From NCBI GenBank assembly GCA_023974075.1, contig CM043791.1:20065701-20129700 (forward strand): a DNA stretch of 64,000 bases, given 5' to 3'. Position 1 is the first letter of the stretch, and each line of letters opens with the position of its first letter. This document shows, piece by piece, positions 19,740 through 31,544 of the stretch. The notes beneath the pieces were generated by a model, which was not told the DNA's origin, made no database searches, and saw only the letters and a list, made by a program, of their open reading frames with translations. This DNA comes from Chaenocephalus aceratus (lineage: Eukaryota > Chordata > Actinopteri > Perciformes > Channichthyidae). Both the position numbers and the translations under genes were made by a program.

Positions 19740-19798
<59 letters not shown>
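19740..19798. repeat. (CA)n microsatellite
   Basis: About 29 perfect CA dinucleotides lie directly before the ATG of the BED-finger frame at 19800. Long apparent His/Thr and Cys/Val frames across it are repeat artefacts. Confidence 0.98.
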
Positions 19799-19799
<1 letters not shown>

Positions 19800-19800
<1 letters not shown>

Positions 19801-19960
19801 TGGCAGATGCAAGTATCAGCGAGAGCAGCAGCACATTCACAACTTGGAGATATAACCACTATTTTCAATTTGTGGGGATAAAGGACGCACAAAATATTAC
19901 GGTCAAATATAAACTGTGTGCAGGACAGAAAGCATTGTCCACATCGAATCTCCTGAAGCA
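19800..19960 (+). pseudogene. hAT transposase BED finger, diverged copy
   Basis: The frame reads MADASISESSSTFTTWRYNH and NITVKYKLCAGQKALSTSN, then LLKHL. It is homologous to the BED finger in the copies at 30800, 34181 and 52062. The first zinc-binding Cys (VKCKLC in relatives) is Tyr here (VKYKLC). It is more diverged than the other three copies, consistent with an older insertion. The frame then loses similarity and no catalytic region remains. Confidence 0.7.
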
Positions 19961-20215
19961 CCTAACTAATGTAGCTACATGTGGGGAGTTGTCTTTTCTC
20001 TTACGGTGCCACAGAACAACACAAAAACTTGTATTTGTATTGTTATTATTTTTAAAGTAAAGTAACTTGTTACTAGTTACTTTTATAATTTAGTAACTAA
20101 TAAAGTAACTAGTTACTTTTTTGAGAGCAGTAACTAATAAAGTAACTAGTTACTTTTTGGAGAGCAGTAACTATAACTATTACTAGTTACTTTTTTTAAG
20201 TAATTTGCCCAACAC

Positions 20216-20676
20216 TGACCACAACACAGAGAAATACTGATAGAAATGTGTATGTAGTTTTTGATATATTGCTGACGGAGGGAACTACATTTGAATACAG
20301 ATTTAAGTAATATCAGTTTTTGAGCATGTCATAAGCATGATTTGTCTTGACTATATTACAACTATATCATAATATGTATATTATTGAATTGATTATGATT
20401 ATTATTATTAGAAGTAGTTTATTTGCATTAATTACATTTTAATCTTTTTGAGGCTAGTATTTGGCAGGAAATGCAGACGTATTCACCTGTAAACGCATAC
20501 TGAATGACATACATTTACCATTTACCTTACTGTATACATAAGTAACTGTGTTGATAATAATAATAAACAAGAATTATATTTGCAAAGTAGCCTACTTACA
20601 TTTTTTTCACTCCTTTCAGTTGGGGGGGGCCTCATCTCACAATGTCACTTGGGGCCCCAAGTTGGCCAGGGCCCTG
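20216..20676 (+). mobile_element. Right half of the split CAGGGCC-type hAT
   Basis: This continues the element begun at 5520-6055. It aligns with 54126-54614 through the AT-rich interior to the terminus (ggggccccaagttggccagggccctg). The terminus has lost a few bases compared with aggggcggccctg in the intact copy. Confidence 0.75.
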
Positions 20677-21894
20677 TGCGTAGCCTACTATTAATCACTG
20701 CTGTGTGTAATGTCAATTTGCAGAAAATGAAGAGAAAGCCAACAGACATCTCTTCTTATTTGAAGAAGAAGATGAGTAAAGGAGAGACAGAGCTGGCAGG
20801 GGAGCAGCAGCATAGGGCTAGTGAGGAGATGGCAATACATGCTAGAAAGTACATGTGGAACTCTGTTTTGTAAAAGTGAAACTAAAACCTAAGTACAGTT
20901 TTATTAATGTGATTGTGACCTTTGTAATCATTTAAGTCTTCTACACACTTTAGGTCTGCAGCTCCTTCAAAATTAAACCAGAATCTATGCAGTTTTTCCT
21001 CTTCTGTGTTCTGAGGTTATGAGCCGACCATTAGTCGAGTTTGTTTTCATAATGTTCTGTATGCTAATTTAAAGCAAAAAGGGTAACCAGTGTGTTTATA
21101 AAGTATAAATATACATTTTCAAAACAAATGGAATATAAGCTATATGTATTACTCTCACCACAGTGGCCTTATCTAAACAAATAGATGTCTCGTCACCTAT
21201 TTTCTGTCTAATACTAAAAGGTGGTGTTTTGTATCATTTATAATGTTTTGAATTTGCTATAAAGGTCAATAATAGATGGTGTTTTTGTGTTCAATCACAG
21301 TATGTATTTACCATTTTATACCCCTTGTGTTTTTGGGTCCTGTTGAAATAAAATAGTCATGTTTTAAAACTTGATTTAATAAAGTAATGTCAATCATCTT
21401 TGATCCCAGTGTGACACAAACAGCTTTGTTCAGTCTAAAACTATTTATAACCTAGAGACATAATATAACTGAAGAACATGTTGTGTTGCTTTGTGTATTG
21501 TATGTGTTGAGAATGCTGAACATGTTGTGCCTTACAATAAAGGAACTTATTTAATTAAGCTGTATTTGTCTTTTTAAAAGGAAAGAACAAAAGCATATAT
21601 AAAAAACAAAACAATAAATCACCAACACGTGTATACATAACACAAAACAAGGCTCTTTTAAATGTTGTTTGAAGTAAAATGTTAACTATCCGTATTATAT
21701 TCACTTCAGATGAATAGTATCAGAACATGTAAAATAAGAAACCAAAGTATATCAGTAGGTGATTCTCTTTGCCATTGTTTTCATCTAGTCTATACTTTTA
21801 CAACAATTACATTCTTGGTTTTGGTGGGCCACCCCAAGATTTTCAGTGGCCCCATTTGGCCACCCCTATGAAACATTTCTGGAGGCGCCACTGG
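20677..21894 (+). mobile_element. hAT 3' portion with terminus ...ggcgccactg
   Basis: The right edge (tggcccc..tttctggaggcgccactg) is a typical hAT terminus. The left terminus is not seen. 20727-20873 encodes a transposase start, and the rest is AT-rich and noncoding. It may be an internally deleted element abutting the previous one. Confidence 0.5.
20727..20873 (+). pseudogene. hAT transposase N-terminal exon fragment
   Basis: After a ttgcag acceptor-like site, the ATG opens a 48-residue frame beginning MKRKPTDISSYLKKKMSKGE. This is the usual lysine-rich N-terminus of one fish hAT group ('KRKPTDLTSFFKKK' style). The frame ends in a stop at 20871. No later transposase domains follow. Confidence 0.55.
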
Positions 21895-24162
21895 TGGTGC
21901 GTTGAAGTAACATTGAGGTTCTCAATATAAACTGATCTTTAATGTCGATACAGGATGGGTTTGGGTACAGTGTTGAGAAGGTTGGAGCTTTTTTTCTTTT
22001 TTTGGAGGGTGGGGTTGGAAGTTCTTAGACTGTGCTCAGAGACGGGCTTATCTCTAAAAACCTTGATATGAATAACTTTGTAGGAGAAACTAGAAAGTCT
22101 GTTGAATATGCACTTAACTGCAAAAAGAAATACACTTGGTGAAACTAGCTTGAAGGGATATGGTAGCTTTAGATATCACAGCAAATGATGCGCAGTGAAC
22201 ACAGTCCTTGCCTCAGGGCAACACGGTGACTAATGCATTTATCTGCGATTAAACAGCCTATATATTTCATGTGAAAAGTGGTCATGTTTTACAAGAAAGA
22301 CAAAAATTGAGAGCATCAAAGTTGTTGGCTGAGAATCTGCTTATATAACATTATTTTAGCAGACCCCAGCCAAAAGAATATTATTCAAAACTGTATTAAA
22401 TAACTATTCTAAATAGTCTTCAGTTCAGGGCAATTCATTGTGGGAAAAGGATGATGCACTAATTTACTGTTTAGTTGTTATTGTAGGCTAAGCTTTTTCC
22501 ATTGTGCGTTACAATCCAATCAGAAGAACAAAGGGACGCCTACTAAAAGAGATTTGAGCTCAGGAAAATGTATGGCCACAAGAAAACGTACCTTAAATGT
22601 GTGCTCTGTCTCACAAACACACACATACACAGACAACGGCACACACAATTACACACAAACATACACACAACTTAAATAAATATAACCACGTACTGTGCAT
22701 CTTTGCACTTTTCAAATACCAGTGGGAAAAAGCAAGTTTCTGGGTCATAGCATGGGAAAAAGCCTCTGAGAGATGCATTTAATACATTTGACTCTGGAGT
22801 ACTGCATGGCCCAGTGTATACTGTACTGTATATGAAGCATGAACGAGTATAAAAACACCCTTTGAATGGAAAGCACTCTTTGATGTCCTCTCATCTATAA
22901 ATCATCACTGCATGTGGTCTTTAGTCTAAAATGTGCTTGGTTAGTAAAACATTTGATCAGATCTCAGGAGTTTAATAATTGTGCATCTTGCCGTGAAACA
23001 TCCAATTATACTCCACAGATCACTTTACTACCAACTATAAACGTGCATTATTCTTTAGGCAATGTTACATCGCTTTATATTAATATAAGATATCTGGTGG
23101 AAACCCAATCAGTGTCCTATTCCCACGTGGACACACAGAACTGACATCAGATCCCAGAGTTGTCATTGGACTGATCTAGTGATGTTTGCTGGGCGGACAC
23201 AGGCAAAGTTAACGCCATTCTTGAAGGAGCTCATTTGCTCTGTATTTTCAGGTCAGTGGCTTTCATCAAATGTAATGGTGGGGTTGTAAATTATGAATGA
23301 AGAACCACTCTGTGGACGAGGAGGATGATGCAGATTATTCATCCCTGCTTCCTTTGGAAGCCACTCCTCAGCAGAGGGATTTCACACCAGAGGGATGAGG
23401 ACTGTATTCCTCACAAGTGTAAAGTAAATAGATTACAGGCCACAGCAAGCGAGTGCTATCACCATCTGGATTATGGTCTGGATCAAGGGTTCCCAAACTT
23501 TTTAATGTCAAAGACTTCCACATCGATATACATTCAGCCACAGGCTCGTGCATGATAAGATTTGATCTGAAGTAGCTTAGAGGAGCATTTTTTAGCTGTA
23601 GGTGTTAATGTTGTGTCACTGATGCATTTTCTGTCATTTAAATGCAACCTTTATTTTATCTGGATGGTCTCCGAAATATGAATCCTGGCCAAAGAGAGAG
23701 TAGGGCTTACAGAAAAATGAAAGCGAAAGCAGAATGTGTGGATTAACACATCAAATTACAAAAAGGGACAACATATAGTGATTCAAATAATTAAATAAGG
23801 TCAGTGGGGTAATGACAAAATTGTTGAGTGTTAAGAACTCCCAGACATTTTTTATAATAATTTAACTAAACTATTTCTCTTTTGTTTGGAGGCCTTGCTG
23901 AGATTTTTGTGATAGATTCCGTTGTAGTGTACAGTAATATGAGTCTTCTTTTTTCCAGGATATATTGAGAAAGTATTGTCTATGGAACATTTAAAAACAT
24001 TATTACTGAATAGAGAACAAATACAAAAAAATCATCCACTGTGTGGAAAAAAATAAATATAACAACAGATGATAGCAGGTCAATACTGGTACAACATTTC
24101 CAGCCATGGAAACCTCCAAAATAATAAAATTAAAATAATAATATCAAACTATTTCCTTATAG

Positions 24163-24297
24163 GACCTTATGGAAACAACTAAAGGAGGAATTATTGGACG
24201 ACACACCCTTAAAGATACTGTTGATGATGATGTGAAGGTGGAGGAGCGTAAACAGCATGCACATGATGACGGACGTGATGATGAGATGGAGCCCTGA
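24163..24297 (+). CDS. Candidate 3'-terminal exon, unknown protein
   Basis: A tttccttatag acceptor-like site precedes an open frame of 44 codons in the phase GAC CTT ATG, ending TGA at 24295-24297. The C-terminus is acidic and His-rich (DTVDDDVKVEERKQHAH, then DDGRDDEMEP). An AATAAA signal lies 56 bp later (24353-24358). The acceptor, open phase, stop and poly(A) signal are in the right order within the repeat-poor island. No family is recognised and no upstream exon is identified. Chance remains quite possible. Confidence 0.2.
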   Translation, partial: DLMETTKGGIIGRHTLKDTVDDDVKVEERKQHAHDDGRDDEMEP

Positions 24298-24907
24298 ACT
24301 TCATCCCTGCTCCCTCTGTTTGTCATGACTACATTGAGCTATTTAGCAGCAGAATAAATGTTTTTGATTTACTTTTGAAACACATCTGGGTCTGGCTGGC
24401 TTGTGGTTTGTGGGCCCGGGGCCAGACATCATCTACATGGCAGGGGAGAAGGATTGCTGCTGATCATGCAGTGTGCTGGCTACTGATGACTTTATTGGAA
24501 GAGATCAAGTTATTGATGATTAATTTAGGCAGTGAATCAATGTGTTCCCTTGGCTTCATCAGGGCTTCGCTGACCTTAGAGGGCTTCATTAGGAGGTGTA
24601 AAGCGACATATGTAAAAATGAGGTAGATTACTTTAAAAATGAAACGTCACTCTCAACATATTGTTCTTTAATTCAAGTTTAAATCAGTATTTATTCCTAT
24701 TTCATTTTTACTCTTCCATGCGATTCTATACTAGTGTGTCGTGGTAAATCAATAGTCAATCATTGCTCTCAACTTCTGCAAAAAAATATCTCGCCTGTGT
24801 CCCAATTCCTATCTCCTTATTATAAAAATGTGTCAGTGAGCAGCCACCTGAGCAAGACATGGATAATAAACACTGCTAGAGTAGCTCTTCAGTTCTCCAC
24901 TGTCTGA

Positions 24908-25006
24908 TGGAGGAGGAGGAGGAGGAGGAGGAGGAGGAGGAGGAGGAGGAGGAGGAGGAGGAGGAGGAGGAGGAGGAGGAGGAGGAGGAGGAGGAGGAGG
25001 AGGAGG
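24908..25006. repeat. (GGA)n microsatellite
   Basis: About 33 GGA triplets lie in a purine-rich tract continuing loosely to 25190. The polyproline frame on the other strand is an artefact of the repeat. Confidence 0.98.
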
Positions 25007-28000
25007 GAGGGGCCAGGAGAGGAGAAATGAGATTGAGCACTGATGAGGACGAATAGTGAAGAGAGAGGAAGAAGAGGAGGAGGGTAGGGTAGTAGAATGG
25101 GGGGTAGGGCCTGTGAGGTGGGGAGTAAAGGGGGAAACTGAGGGGAGAAAAAGGAGAGATTGGGAGGGAGCGAAAGGGTGCTGAGAGGGGTCTAACTCCG
25201 GCATAAAAGTAAATTCAAATGCATTATTCATGGCTCTCTGTGTCAAAATATCATTTACGTGTGCTGTGTTGACTCATGGCTCGTAAAATGAGAAGGACAT
25301 GAAAAGAAAGAATGAAGGAAGGAAATAAACAACTCGGGAGGCTTTCTCTATTCTTGGCCCAAAAAAATAAAGAAGAGGAGCCCTGCCGCACTCTCCCTCA
25401 ACTTATTAGGCATCATTTATGTATTGTACTCTCTGTTTACTATTCTTTATCTGTGTAATAAGAAGCCACCTTGTCGGAGAAAGTCTCAAATCCGTCTTCA
25501 AAGTATGACTGAACAATATGTATTTCACAATGCAGAAGTATCCTAAATAAAACAAACCTCACCTCTCGTTGTTGAACTTAAAACCCTACACCCCACGGGT
25601 GTATGAGGGGGACAATTTTCAAATCAACCCCAATTCCACTGTCAATAAATCTTAGATTGTTTAGTCGCCTGCCTTAAATCTGGGCCAAGATAACCAGCTG
25701 TCTGTAAGATTTTTGTTCCCATTTTTAATTTTTGGGGATTTTCTGAATAATGACTACACTGTACCATCAGCAGGCCCACAGCCTCTCTGGTGGACCATTG
25801 GGTTCATGCAGAAAGTACACCGACACCACAGCAGCTCCTACAGGTGGACAGCAGTACTACCACGGCCTTCTTCTTAAATCCTGTTGATTACAGTCATGGT
25901 GGTTTCCAAGCTGGGGCTTGACATCTGCAAAAGTGGCCGGCTCGATCAATTTAAGAGGTCATGAGATGATTAACAAAAGTAGGAAAGCTGGGAAAAAACG
26001 TAAAAATGCAAAAATAAATCTATTTTATTTTGTCCTCGATGTTCTTTTAATCTTTGCTTTTCTTTTGAAAAGGTTATTTTACCTCTTCAGGCAACTAAAA
26101 GTATTCAAATAAAAAACAGACTTACACTTACACTTACAAAACACACACTTACAAAAAGCACTTTGTGTTTGACCTGGTTACAAATCATAGACGCATGCAA
26201 CATTTAGGATAGGTCACAGTAAGACATTGCTTTATAAGACGATAGAAGGTAAATGGCAGCAAAATGTGTTTAAAATCTGCAAATACAGGATACTAGTTTG
26301 AATGAAGTTAAAGTCAAAGGTATCAATTATAAATATGATCATTGCTGGGCTGAATTTTGATTGCACATGTTTAAGAATAAACAAATCTTTTGCAGTTATA
26401 ATGTAAAGAAATTGCTGCTATGCATTAAAATACACAAAAAGCTAAATGACTGACAGCAACACGAAATAATCGGTTTGAGGGGAAAAGCTAATTATATTTG
26501 GTTCAAATAAATGGTATACAGGCCTGCTCTAAACATGTATCCGCATGCATCTAATATTTCTACACGTACATGTAGGTGTGTGTGCATGTATATAAATATA
26601 TATATGTATATGTGTATTCAGTGAGGGCGGGGGCACATATGACCTGCTCTACTTTTATTTTGATTTATAAGGCTGGTGGAGAGCATCATCACAGAATCGC
26701 TTCATCTTCTCTCCTTTATTACACCACATTTGTTTTCATTTTACTCCCAAGGCCTTGCTGAATACATTACAGATTTCCCATGGGGCAGTCTCCTCCACCA
26801 CGGGAGACAATGGGATGACGGGGAGAGATTTCTGGGCATGCTTCATCATTAGAGGCATTAGCATTATTTGGACTTCAAAACATTGTCATGGGATTATAAT
26901 TATTCTCTGTATAAGCTAGATAAGTGGACCCATTTGTGGGAGCATCGGTCAAGCGAGTTGGTAGTCATAAAAACGTAATAATTGCACAAGGCAGTAAGTG
27001 AAAATTAGAGACATTTAAAGTGTCAGGTGTCAGATAGCACTTTTCAAAAAGGAGCTATTTTACCTTATCTAATGGTAAAATATAAGAACTCTGTTTTACA
27101 CCCATATGTGTAACTCTCAATTCTAGCCACGGAAGAAATTCCCCCTCCCTTCTTTACCTCAGATCCCAATTCTGGTGATTTAGATGAGACAACCCCCCTA
27201 ACCTCACAACCATCCATACAGCCAAGCATTCATTTGAGACCCTTTTTATGCCTCAGGGTAAAGTGGGACACAAAATCAGATTCAGTCCTAGGAAGATAAC
27301 TAAGAGAAGAACATTACGGTGGAGATAATATGGCAATTGGGTTTAGCATACAGAGGTCAATGGCAGGTTAATGCACAATGTAATACATGATTGACTATAG
27401 TAGCCCAGGGGGGAGGGGCCTTGAGGTCAAGGGGTGGCATTGTGACTTGTTTTGGGTCAGTCTGGAAACAATAGGAGCATGAGGTGGAGAATTATTCCTA
27501 TTCATCATGTTTGTCATATGACTTTGGCCCGAACTATTTCTGTTCTAATATGCGGAGGAAACCTGTAAAATATGTTTACAAACCCCTATATCCATTTATG
27601 AAACCAATGTTACATTTATTTGAGGGCTCTAAAATATATGTATAGCCATTTTCCAATATCCTCAAAATAATAATATGCTTTAATGTTTGCTGTTGGATCC
27701 ATAGACGTCACGCATGAGGTAGATATTGAATGTTGCTGAATAAAACTGCTGTCAACTATTAGTACTTGCTGACACATCTCAATTTTAAATCTTGTCAGCC
27801 AGATTTTCAGTTTCCTTGGTTCCGTTATGCAAGCATATCAAATAGCTATTGTTCATTTTCACCTTCTATCTACGATCCTGTCTTTGCAGACAATAGAAAA
27901 GGCACAAGGAGGCCCTAAAAATGAATCGATTTCCCAAAACTTTACTCCTCATGATATAACTGCATGCTCCATCTTTCAGGTACAGTAATACAGAACCATC

Positions 28001-29417
28001 TTTTTACTCCGGCTCATTCGCATGTTCAGCATTCACAGCCAGTAGTGAAACTGATAGCATCTACATCATTTCAAGGACATACAATAACACTCACTAGCCA
28101 AGCCTTGTTGCATGAATACATAGAGGAAAGGTTTTGAGCAACATTATTCCATGATTGAATTCCCAAGGACAAGAGCAAAAAAAAAAAAAAAATGGGGAAA
28201 TGAAATGGAAGGGGAGCTAGCACATACAAGGTGATTCATAGGTGTGGTGTGCTGAGAAGAGTCAAATGTTTGTGTGTATATATACATTATATACATACAC
28301 CAAATTATAACAATGCTATACTATGCCTATACTATAACCTGTTAAACATGTATATCTAAACATTGACAGGCACTTGCATGTGTCAGATATCTGGTAAAAT
28401 AGATAATAATAATAATAATAATAATATCAACAAATATGTGATCTTAAAAAGCTCACACCTAAAATCCCATTGGCTATTGAGCCTTCTATAAGCAACGCGA
28501 TTGTACATGTAAATTGCATGGCCTCTCCACTCCTGGGGCTAAAATGACTCACTGCACCCTTTATAATAACCCCCTGCTGTAAGGTTTGGGGGATACCTGT
28601 CAATCAAATCAAAGCCAGACAGAATACATTTACATAGTAACACTACATCGCAACATCTGAGAGACACTGAATATATCTCACAAAAATAAGCAGATATTGA
28701 CACAAAATATGGGATTTTATCAGATGTTATCTTTGTGACTCAAACACAAGATGCATAAAATCACACCGATACTGAACCATATTTATTATTAGGAGGTGAT
28801 TTCTGTCCAACTATAATAATGTTTCAAAATAAAACTGACTTGACTTTAGCAATAATGCACAGATTGGTGGAAGATTAAAAACAGGGTATAAGGCTAAAGA
28901 TATCTTCAAGTGGAGACTCCCACCCAGAGGTAAGAGATGGTACTGCGCCTTGTTGAACAATTGTTATTATACCGATTATGGATTAAGGAACAATATAGGA
29001 TATGATGTTATAGCCTATCATACACATTTCGGCTACAAAGAAAGTGCATTGACTAGTCAATTATACAGGCACTACACCATATGTCCAAACCAACAATATG
29101 TTCCTTTTCTAAAAACATGTGGATCAATAAGGCAACACAACCTAACAGAAAAGAAGAACACAAATAGGGCTAGGACAGCACAGCAGGTGCAACAGGCATT
29201 ATAAAACTAGATAAATAAAACAATGACATTGTTCATAGAATCAGCAGAATAAAACAGAGATGTTAAAACAATACAAAAAAGGCCACCAAGATGCAGCCAC
29301 ACACATTAAAGGTAAACGCTGCTCAGTTTAAAAGGTAAATCATTAAGGCCTGCTCGAAAAAAGAGTGTGTTGTTGTACTTACCTGTCTCTACGTCATTTG
29401 GCAATGGCACCAATAAC

Positions 29418-29671
29418 CCTGCTGAAAAAACCAGCATAGACCAGCTTAAGATGGTTGCTGGTCTTAGCTGGTGTTAGGCTGGTTTCATTGGTTTACCAGG
29501 CTGGACAAGCTGGCCAGGCTGTTCTTGCTGGTTCAAGACCAGCCTGGTGAGCTAAACCAGCATAGCCCAGCTGGATGTCATGCTGGTCTATGCTGGTTTT
29601 AGCTGGTAGTTAAGCTGGTCTATGCTGGTGAAGCTGGTATTTATGCTGGTATTCCAGCAGTCTTGCTGGTG
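29418..29671. mobile_element. 'Ccagcatagaccagc' MITE
   Basis: This begins ccctgctgaaaaaaccagc and consists of many imperfect copies of gctggt, tatgctggt and their complements. Related pieces lie at 56048-56192, 59458-59805 and 60700-61047, some ending ttttttcagcaggg, the inverse of this start. The right end here dissolves into a GACA microsatellite. No coding content. Confidence 0.7.
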
Positions 29672-29673
29672 AA

Positions 29674-29750
<77 letters not shown>

Positions 29751-29751
29751 G
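29674..29751. repeat. (GACA)n microsatellite
   Basis: About 19 tandem GACA units. The Cys-Leu-Ser-Val frame on the minus strand is an artefact. Confidence 0.98.
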
Positions 29752-29792
29752 AGGGCGGGACACGGGGGAACGGCGAGACGGCAGTGGCTGAA

Positions 29793-29997
29793 ACAAATCA
29801 AATCAAGTTTTATTTATATAACACATCTAAAAGCGATTTTTGGTCGAGCCAAAGTGCTGTACATGTAATAAAAACACATTACTAGAATCACAATAAAAGA
29901 CAATTTACAACAGAAATATAAAAAACAAAAACACAGGGAATAGTCATGAGTCATACTCCGCTCTGACTCGAAGGCCAGAGAGAAGAAGTGAGTCTAT
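29793..29997 (-). mobile_element. LINE 3' end, minus strand
   Basis: The sequence caagttttatttatataacac followed by a short C-terminal frame on the minus strand is the usual 3' end of fish LINEs. It may be the 3' end of the LINE whose middle part lies at 31545-32225, with the intervening part deleted or replaced by the MITE and hAT. Confidence 0.45.
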
Positions 29998-30566
29998 AGG
30001 CGCGTTCACACCGCAGTACTTTTCCCACTTTAGTTCCGATATAGTTCCGAAATGTCGCGTTCACACCAAAAAGAGCCGGAACTAAAATTAGTTCATGAGA
30101 ACCTTTTTACCCCCTTTTCCGTCCCTGCTAGAGAGCAGGTACTTTCGTGGGAAAAAAATGTTCCTATGTCTGATTGGCTGGGCGGATTGCAAACCACACC
30201 CCGTAAAACTCCCAAAAAGTTTTGTGAAGCCGCCATTTTATTATCCTCGCATTGCATTATTAGCATTAGCCCAGCACAGAAACGCAAAATCAAACATGGG
30301 AGTGGTGGAGATGAGGAGGTGTCGGCGTTCTGGGGATTTACTCGGAAGGCTTCAGTAGAAGCTACTGGGAAGTCCCTAACTCCGGGGACTTCCGGCCGGG
30401 GATTTTGGGCGGCAGTATACGCCGTGAAGTTGTTTGCGGCCTGCCAGTAAACCCAAAGCAGAAGAAGAAGAAGTGACGTCAGCGGCTTCATTTGCCTAAT
30501 CCACCCCCAGGGACCTATTCCGGTGTGAACACGATCTGTACTTAGTTCATCAGAACTAAAGAGTTA
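29998..30566. mobile_element. 'Gcgcgttcacacc' MITE, truncated at right
   Basis: The left edge gcgcgttcacaccgc and an internal ggtgtgaacacg near the right edge form a partial inverted terminal repeat. Motifs agttccgatatagttccg and gttcatcagaact are typical of fish elements of this type. The right terminus is cut by hAT sequence starting about 30567. Overlapping frames of about 130 codons on both strands have no similarity I recognise. A CRE octamer lies at 30474-30481. Confidence 0.55.
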
Positions 30567-31544
30567 CTGTAACGCCGTTATTTTTGGCAGTAACTAGTAC
30601 TCTAACGCATTACTTTTTAAATTCAGTAACTCAGTTACCGTTACTACATGGTGCGTTACTCCGTTACTGCGTTAGTTTTTTTATATAGTCAACAGCCAGG
30701 TGAACAGAGATGAGAACTGTACTTAAGTACTTGTACTTCCTGTGTCACATGCGGAGACGGGCTGTGGGCGTGTTTGTGTTGTTTACTAACAAGACTATCA
30801 TGGCGGCGGCGGAGCTCAAGTCTAGTTTCTCCACCTGGAGATATTCTCACTATTTCACTTTTGTCGAGCACAAAGAAAAAAACGTTTTAGTTAAATGTAA
30901 GTTGTGTCCTGGCGGGTCAAAGAGCCTATCTACTGCCCAAACCAGTCATTCAAATCTCTTAAAACATCTGCAAAAACAACATGCTGGGACGAAGCTAGTA
31001 GCTAAGACCACAGAGACTCAGCCGACGCCACTCCACCTCCACCTGCACCTAAGCAACAGCGGCTGGATTTTAACCAAGGGACTGCTAGCCAGGGAAAAGT
31101 CGATAGAGCCATCGCACGGTATGTTGTAGAACACATGCAGGCTATTGCTACAGTGGAGTCACCCGCTTTTAGGGAGCTAGTTAGCATGATAGCATGTCCG
31201 GCCGGCACACGGCATATGGCACGGAAAACTTTTTCCAACTACCTGGAGAAAGAATATACAAAAATGTAAAGCCAGCTAATATCGATGCAATCCAGATTGC
31301 ATATAATGCATGTCAAGTTGATCAACAGATTGTATTATTCTCCAATGCAATAACAGTACTGAAATGAAGGCTATAAGGGCATTAATATAATGGGAGCCCT
31401 TTTTTTAAGTAACTAAAACGTTACTTTTCACTGTAACGCATTACTTTTTGGTGTAAGTAATCAGTAAAGTAACTGAGTTACTTTTGAAATGAAGTAACTA
31501 GTAATGGTAACTAGTTACTGGTTTACATAACTAGCACAACACTG
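30567..31544 (+). mobile_element. CAGTGTTG-type hAT, left end truncated
   Basis: The body matches 51810-52809, with clusters of taacg/gttact motifs at both ends and the right terminus ctagcacaacactg. The left terminus (cagtgttgggac) is missing, so there is no target duplication. It contains a transposase N-terminal region at 30800-31269. Confidence 0.85.
30800..31269 (+). pseudogene. hAT transposase N-terminal part with shared frameshift
   Basis: The ATG opens MAAAELKSSFSTWRYSHYF, followed by a BED finger (VKCKLCPGGSKSL, then LLKHLQKQHAGTK). At about 31025 homology shifts frame to a Pro/Gln linker (PAPKQQRLDFNQGTASQGK) and then to hAT sequence (ARYVVEHMQAIATVESPAF, KTFSNYLEKEY). It stops at 31267-31269, before any catalytic residue. 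The same frameshift and the same truncation occur in the copies at 34181 and 52062. The defect therefore predates their spread. Confidence 0.75.

Larger units (their letters stand above)
6056..20215 (+). mobile_element. CAGTGTTG-type hAT holding a 13-kb nested insertion
   Basis: The left end is only cactgttgggac (6056-6067), after which another hAT interrupts it. The body resumes at 19388 and ends cccaacactg at 20215. The flanks share ACCACA (6050-6055 and 20216-20221). Removing the insert restores the sequence seen in the related copy near 54119-54134. The right part shows the usual 'taacg/gttact' subterminal clusters and a BED-finger frame. Related copies lie at 30567, 33897 and 51784. Confidence 0.75.
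21895..29417. other. Repeat-poor island, no confident gene
   Basis: Across 7.5 kb I see no TIR pairs, LINE frames or other recognisable transposons, unlike the rest of the window. Only simple repeats occur: a CA-rich patch near 22612-22670, GGA at 24908-25006, poly(A) at about 28178-28195, and AAT at about 28403-28427. Short frames look random. One candidate terminal exon lies at 24163-24297. The segments 26640-27000 and 28440-28610 read like conserved noncoding DNA, with mixed composition and no repeats, but this cannot be tested here. Confidence 0.5.

Noticed and set aside
19655..19961. His/Thr-repeat and Cys/Val-repeat frames
   Set aside because: They read through the CA microsatellite; the true frame is the BED finger from 19800.
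24833..25246. Polyproline protein on the minus strand
   Set aside because: It is a translation of a GGA microsatellite with no flanking similarity.
29610..29801. Cys-Leu-Ser-Val repeat protein
   Set aside because: Artefact of the GACA microsatellite.
30052..30491. Overlapping 132-codon frames on both strands
   Set aside because: They lie within a MITE with partial inverted repeats; no motif or similarity is recognised on either strand.
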